From Alphaproteobacteria bacterium (GTDB lineage: Bacteria > Pseudomonadota > Alphaproteobacteria > Zavarziniales > Zavarziniaceae): a stretch of DNA of 5,686 bases. Below are positions 4,755-5,686 of the stretch, piece after piece. The stretch spans positions 1 to 5,686 of the forward strand of contig JAJFJE010000214.1 of assembly GCA_021774355.1 (NCBI GenBank), in the 5' to 3' direction. Made by a program: the position numbers and the translations under genes. Each line of letters begins with the position of its first letter. Positions within the stretch are counted from its first letter, which is position 1. The notes beneath the pieces were generated by a model. It saw only the letters and a program-made list of their open reading frames with translations, was not told the DNA's origin and did no database searches.

Positions 4755-4942
4755 GATGCTCTCACGGGTCGAAATAACGCCTCGTCAGACGGCGAACCGG
4801 ATATTCCACTTCGCCTGAAGATGCTCCAGCCGCCGCCGGCAACGACCTGGCGCCGCCGGCCTGGCCGAATTATCCGGGCCGGCAGGGGTTGTTAACATTA
4901 TGCCGGGCCTAATGGGCCTCTGAGACGCCGTCCCCGAGTGCC
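4755..4942. promoter_or_regulatory. leader region of the 107-aa gene
   Basis: This gap between two same-direction genes holds a perfect 10-mer direct repeat (CGCCGCCGGC at 4831-4840 and 4851-4860), a 7-bp inverted repeat (GCCGGCC 4855-4861 with GGCCGGC 4877-4883, 15-base loop) and an AT-richer spot, TTGTTAACATTAT (4889-4901), about 42 bases before the ATG. The latter contains GTTAAC, a half-site-like match to CtrA motifs, and could be part of a promoter. No well-spaced -35/-10 pair was found. Confidence 0.3.
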
Positions 4943-5266
4943 ATGCCCAGCGAATTGCGCCAGATCGTCTTCCGCCCGAATGAAGTGGTCGCCGCCATCG
5001 CGGAATTCCACCAGCGGCGGCGCCTGGCCATCCCCAAGGGCCGGGTGGTCGGCCTGCACCTCACCGAGCCGCCGGAGATCCGGGCGACCTTGTCGATCGT
5101 GAGCGACGACCAGCCCGATCCGATCCCCTTTACCCTGGGCAGCGAGGTCCTTGCCGCCGCCCTGATCTTCTATTGCATCAATCGCGGCATCCCCCTTCCC
5201 GCCCTGGCCAACAAGAAACTGCGCCGCTTCGAGGATTCGATCGGGCTGGTGATCACCAACAAATAG
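4943..5266 (+). CDS. conserved-looking 107-aa cytoplasmic protein of unknown function
   Basis: This small soluble protein is not assigned to a named family. Residues 1-28 are predicted helical (LRQIVFRPNEVVAAIAEFHQRRR). A central region with beta-strand character follows (33-58: GRVVGLHLTE, IRATLSIVSD). Next come PFTLGSEVLAAALIFYCINRGIPLP (about 62-86), a helix with a single Cys, and a basic segment (LANKKLRRFED) near the end. There is no signal peptide and no transmembrane span. Codon use is typical of the window (GC-rich third positions), and the other frames here look unlike proteins. ATG 4943 has only a weak GAG upstream. It lies 217 bases after the FNR gene in the same direction and is closed by a strong hairpin, so it is probably its own transcript. 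I recall similar small proteins in other alphaproteobacteria only vaguely and claim no function. Confidence 0.75.
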   Translation: MPSELRQIVFRPNEVVAAIAEFHQRRRLAIPKGRVVGLHLTEPPEIRATLSIVSDDQPDPIPFTLGSEVLAAALIFYCINRGIPLPALANKKLRRFEDSIGLVITNK

Positions 5267-5269
5267 CAA

Positions 5270-5294
5270 CGGGGCCCGGCCGAGCCGGGCCCCG
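5270..5294. terminator. strong bidirectional terminator hairpin between convergent genes
   Basis: C5270 plus GGGGCCCGGC (5271-5280), loop CGA (5281-5283), and GCCGGGCCCC (5284-5293) plus G5294 form a perfect 11-base-pair stem of only G-C pairs. It starts four bases after the stop at 5266 and lies 16 bases from the stop of the opposite gene. No T-run follows on either strand, but position and strength make a shared terminator very likely. A second palindrome (GCCTGCAGGC, 5294-5303) abuts it. Confidence 0.75.
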
Positions 5295-5309
5295 CCTGCA
5301 GGCCGGTGC

Positions 5310-5686
5310 TCAGTTGCCGATCAGGCCGCCGTCATTGCGCCGCACCGCGACCATGGTGGGACGCGGCACATCGCCAAACGGGAAGGTGCTGGCCACACCA
5401 TCTTCGCCAGGGTGCTGGATGTTGCAGAAAAAGGTGGTGTTGTCCGGGGCGAACAGCGGGCCACAGATCTCGCAGCCCTTGGGTCCGACCAGGAAGCGCT
5501 TGACCCGAACCTTGCCGTTGCCGGAAACCTCGGTGCACAATACTTGGTCGTTGCTCGGATAGACGGCGGGGTTGCCGTCCGTCGCGGCCCACAGCCGCCC
5601 TTTATTATCGAACGTGATGTTGTCCGGCGAGCCGAAGCGGTCGCCGAAGAAGCTGTCCTGAACGTCGCCGACCGCCCCGGCCTTGG
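5310..5686 (-). CDS. PhoX-type alkaline phosphatase (DUF839 family), C-terminal part only
   Basis: The last 124 residues are visible; the gene enters from the right edge, and its start lies outside the window. The frame reads without interruption from 5684 to the TGA at 5312-5310. Motifs typical of PhoX/DUF839 are SPDNITFDNKGRLWAATDG (a beta-propeller blade), FLVGPKGCEICGP and FAPDNTTFFCNIQHPGEDG, ending in PRPTMVAVRRNDGG. PhoX enzymes are Ca- and Fe-dependent phosphomonoesterases exported by the Tat system to the periplasm and often induced by phosphate starvation. The Glu in GCEICGP lies in a conserved position that may bind metal, but I cannot verify the numbering here. Without the N-terminus neither the Tat signal nor a Pho box can be checked. 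Some DUF839 proteins are annotated only as 'PhoX family' without proven activity. Confidence 0.88.
   Translation of the reverse strand, partial: KAGAVGDVQDSFFGDRFGSPDNITFDNKGRLWAATDGNPAVYPSNDQVLCTEVSGNGKVRVKRFLVGPKGCEICGPLFAPDNTTFFCNIQHPGEDGVASTFPFGDVPRPTMVAVRRNDGGLIGN

Noticed and set aside
1..5686. CRISPR array, insertion sequence, or phage structural genes
   Set aside because: No regularly spaced repeats, no transposase-like frame, no terminal inverted repeats and no phage proteins were seen.

Overview
The window is GC-rich and reads as the chromosome of an alphaproteobacterium. The evidence is an Flp-type pilin, a four-cysteine FNR regulator, a perfect CtrA-type site (TTAA-N7-TTAAC), and a PhoX/DUF839 protein. 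I cannot name the genus.

Layout: (1) 1-39 is the 3' end of a tRNA gene on the + strand. (2) 40-1000 is a short accessory-looking stretch. It holds a possible gene remnant, a small one-TM membrane protein on the - strand (335-658), and a divergent 74-aa XRE-type regulator on the + strand (774-998). (3) 1021-1218 (-) is a lone Flp pilin, divergent from an SPFH/prohibitin-like membrane protein (1376-2287, +). (4) 2314-3609 (-) is an MFS transporter. (5) 3610-3951 is a long control region with a GC-rich structured part, a terminator-like hairpin and an AT-rich part carrying the CtrA-type site. (6) 3952-4725 (+) is an FNR-family [4Fe-4S] oxygen-sensing regulator, followed by a conserved-looking 107-aa protein of unknown function (4943-5266, +). 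(7) A strong hairpin separates that gene from the convergent 3' end of a PhoX-type phosphatase gene (5310 to beyond the window, -).

The most notable part is 683-756, between the divergent membrane-protein and XRE genes. It carries sites that closely match the operators I recall for restriction-modification controller (C) proteins of the C.Esp1396I type. A complete double C-box (OL-CGTG-OR, 35 bp) lies next to the XRE gene, and a single site resembling the methyltransferase-gene operator (OM) lies next to the other gene. The XRE protein carries the matching recognition helix (DRTYISGIER). No methyltransferase or endonuclease gene is in the window; the place of the methyltransferase gene is taken by the small membrane protein. 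I infer a 'solitary C-protein switch': the timing circuit of a type II R-M system controlling a membrane protein of unknown function.

The remaining genes look like ordinary chromosomal genes. The FNR and CtrA-type signals suggest links between oxygen status, the cell cycle and the neighbouring genes.
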